From assembly GCA_023433445.1 (NCBI GenBank), contig JAEZCS010000203.1, positions 1 to 5,680 of the forward strand: a stretch of DNA of 5,680 nt, in the 5' to 3' direction. This DNA comes from Pseudomonadota bacterium (GTDB lineage Bacteria > Pseudomonadota > Alphaproteobacteria > Sphingomonadales > Sphingomonadaceae). A model generated the notes under the pieces. The model did not search any database, was not told where the DNA came from, and saw only the letters and a list, made by a program, of their open reading frames with translations. Position numbers and translations under genes: made by a program. The stretch's first letter is position 1. Every line of letters starts with the position of its first letter. This document shows positions 5,168 to 5,680 of this stretch, piece after piece.

Positions 5168-5680
5168 TTAGCGCCGCAACGCCAGCGTGATGCTGTAGCG
5201 GCGAGGCGGCGAATAATAGGCCTCCGTAAAGCCAAAGCTGGTTGATGCGTCATATCCTGCCGTGATGATGCGGCGGTCAGTGATATTGTCAACGCCGACG
5301 CGCACCGACAGGCCGCTGTCCGCGAAGCGCAGTTCGGCGCTGGCATTGAGGATCGCGCGATCGGGCTGGCGCAACAGCGGCGTATTTTCCGCGTCGACAA
5401 AGACCTGGCTCTTATAAGCCGCATCCAGCCGCAGGATGCCTTCGACATTGTCGCTGAGCGGGGCCTGATAGACCGCGCTTGCATTGGCGGTGATATCGGG
5501 CGCCTGCTTCAATTCGCGGTTGCTGACGTCTGTAGGAACACCGTTGATGACGGAGACATATTCCAGATATTTGGCATCCAGCAAACCGAGCGCGCCAGTG
5601 ACCGTGAAGCGCGGCGAAACCTTGAACGCCCCTTCCAGTTCGATGCCCTGGATGCGCGAACGGCCCGCATTCTCGTTGCG
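5168..5680 (-). CDS. TonB-dependent outer-membrane receptor, C-terminal fragment (5' end outside window)
   Basis: The last 170 residues of a protein that enters from the right edge (first codon at 5680-5678) and ends with TAA at 5170-5168. Alternating beta-strand patterns of a 22-strand barrel run throughout. NAGRSRIQGIELEG at 4-17 is a very common motif of TonB-dependent receptors, and VGVDNITDRRI at 128-138 matches the V-x-N-L-x-D-K-R-Y stretch near the end of the barrel. PRRYSITLALRR is the last strand (159-170). The plug domain, TonB box and signal peptide would be upstream and are not visible. Such receptors import siderophores, vitamins, or in sphingomonads many carbon sources; the substrate here is unknown. 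The chain ends in Arg-Arg instead of the usual terminal aromatic residue. The regulator gene follows 61 bases later, separated by a hairpin. A start at codon 5584 would be internal and is not real. Confidence 0.88.
   Translation of the reverse strand, partial: RNENAGRSRIQGIELEGAFKVSPRFTVTGALGLLDAKYLEYVSVINGVPTDVSNRELKQAPDITANASAVYQAPLSDNVEGILRLDAAYKSQVFVDAENTPLLRQPDRAILNASAELRFADSGLSVRVGVDNITDRRIITAGYDASTSFGFTEAYYSPPRRYSITLALRR

Noticed and set aside
5110..5484. A 124-codon minus-strand open frame overlapping the receptor gene in another frame
   Set aside because: The receptor frame continues unbroken to the window edge with characteristic barrel motifs, so this is a shadow.

Overview
The window looks like an alphaproteobacterial chromosome or large replicon, most likely a sphingomonad (Sphingobium, Novosphingobium or Sphingopyxis type). 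The reasons are the GC-rich sequence, the TonB-dependent receptor placed next to catabolic oxidoreductases, and a LuxR-C-terminal regulator of a kind common in that group. This assignment is inference; there is no rRNA or other marker gene here.

Layout. A plus-strand operon fills 1-2719: the 3' end of a Rieske oxygenase of the KshA type (3-ketosteroid 9alpha-hydroxylase-like), a DHRS1-like short-chain dehydrogenase/reductase (SDR), a classical NAD-type SDR, and a xylose-isomerase-like TIM-barrel protein. Gaps are 12, 11 and 30 bases and each downstream gene has a clear Shine-Dalgarno sequence, so they are almost certainly cotranscribed. A strong 14-bp hairpin overlaps the stop codon of the last gene. 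A minus-strand gene set converges on it: the 3' end of a TonB-dependent receptor (enters from the right edge), a LuxR-type regulator, and a luciferase-like flavin-dependent oxidoreductase. The 95-base convergent gap holds hairpins but no gene. No stretch above 300 bases lacks a gene, and I see no tRNA, rRNA, CRISPR, IS element or attachment site.

How the genes may work together. The receptor would bring a bulky hydrophobic or chelated substrate across the outer membrane. The Rieske oxygenase and the flavin monooxygenase-like enzyme would oxygenate it. The two SDRs would interconvert alcohols and ketones, and the TIM-barrel enzyme would carry out a metal-dependent isomerisation, epimerisation or dehydration. 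The LuxR-type protein would sense substrate or intermediate. The KshA-type C-terminus and the DHRS1-like SDR both point towards a steroid- or terpenoid-like compound, but the actual substrate cannot be read from this window.

The least explained signals are a hairpin that could hide the ribosome-binding site of the flavin enzyme gene, with a competing alternative fold just upstream, and the unusual Glu-Asp-Gln-Glu metal-ligand set of the TIM-barrel protein.
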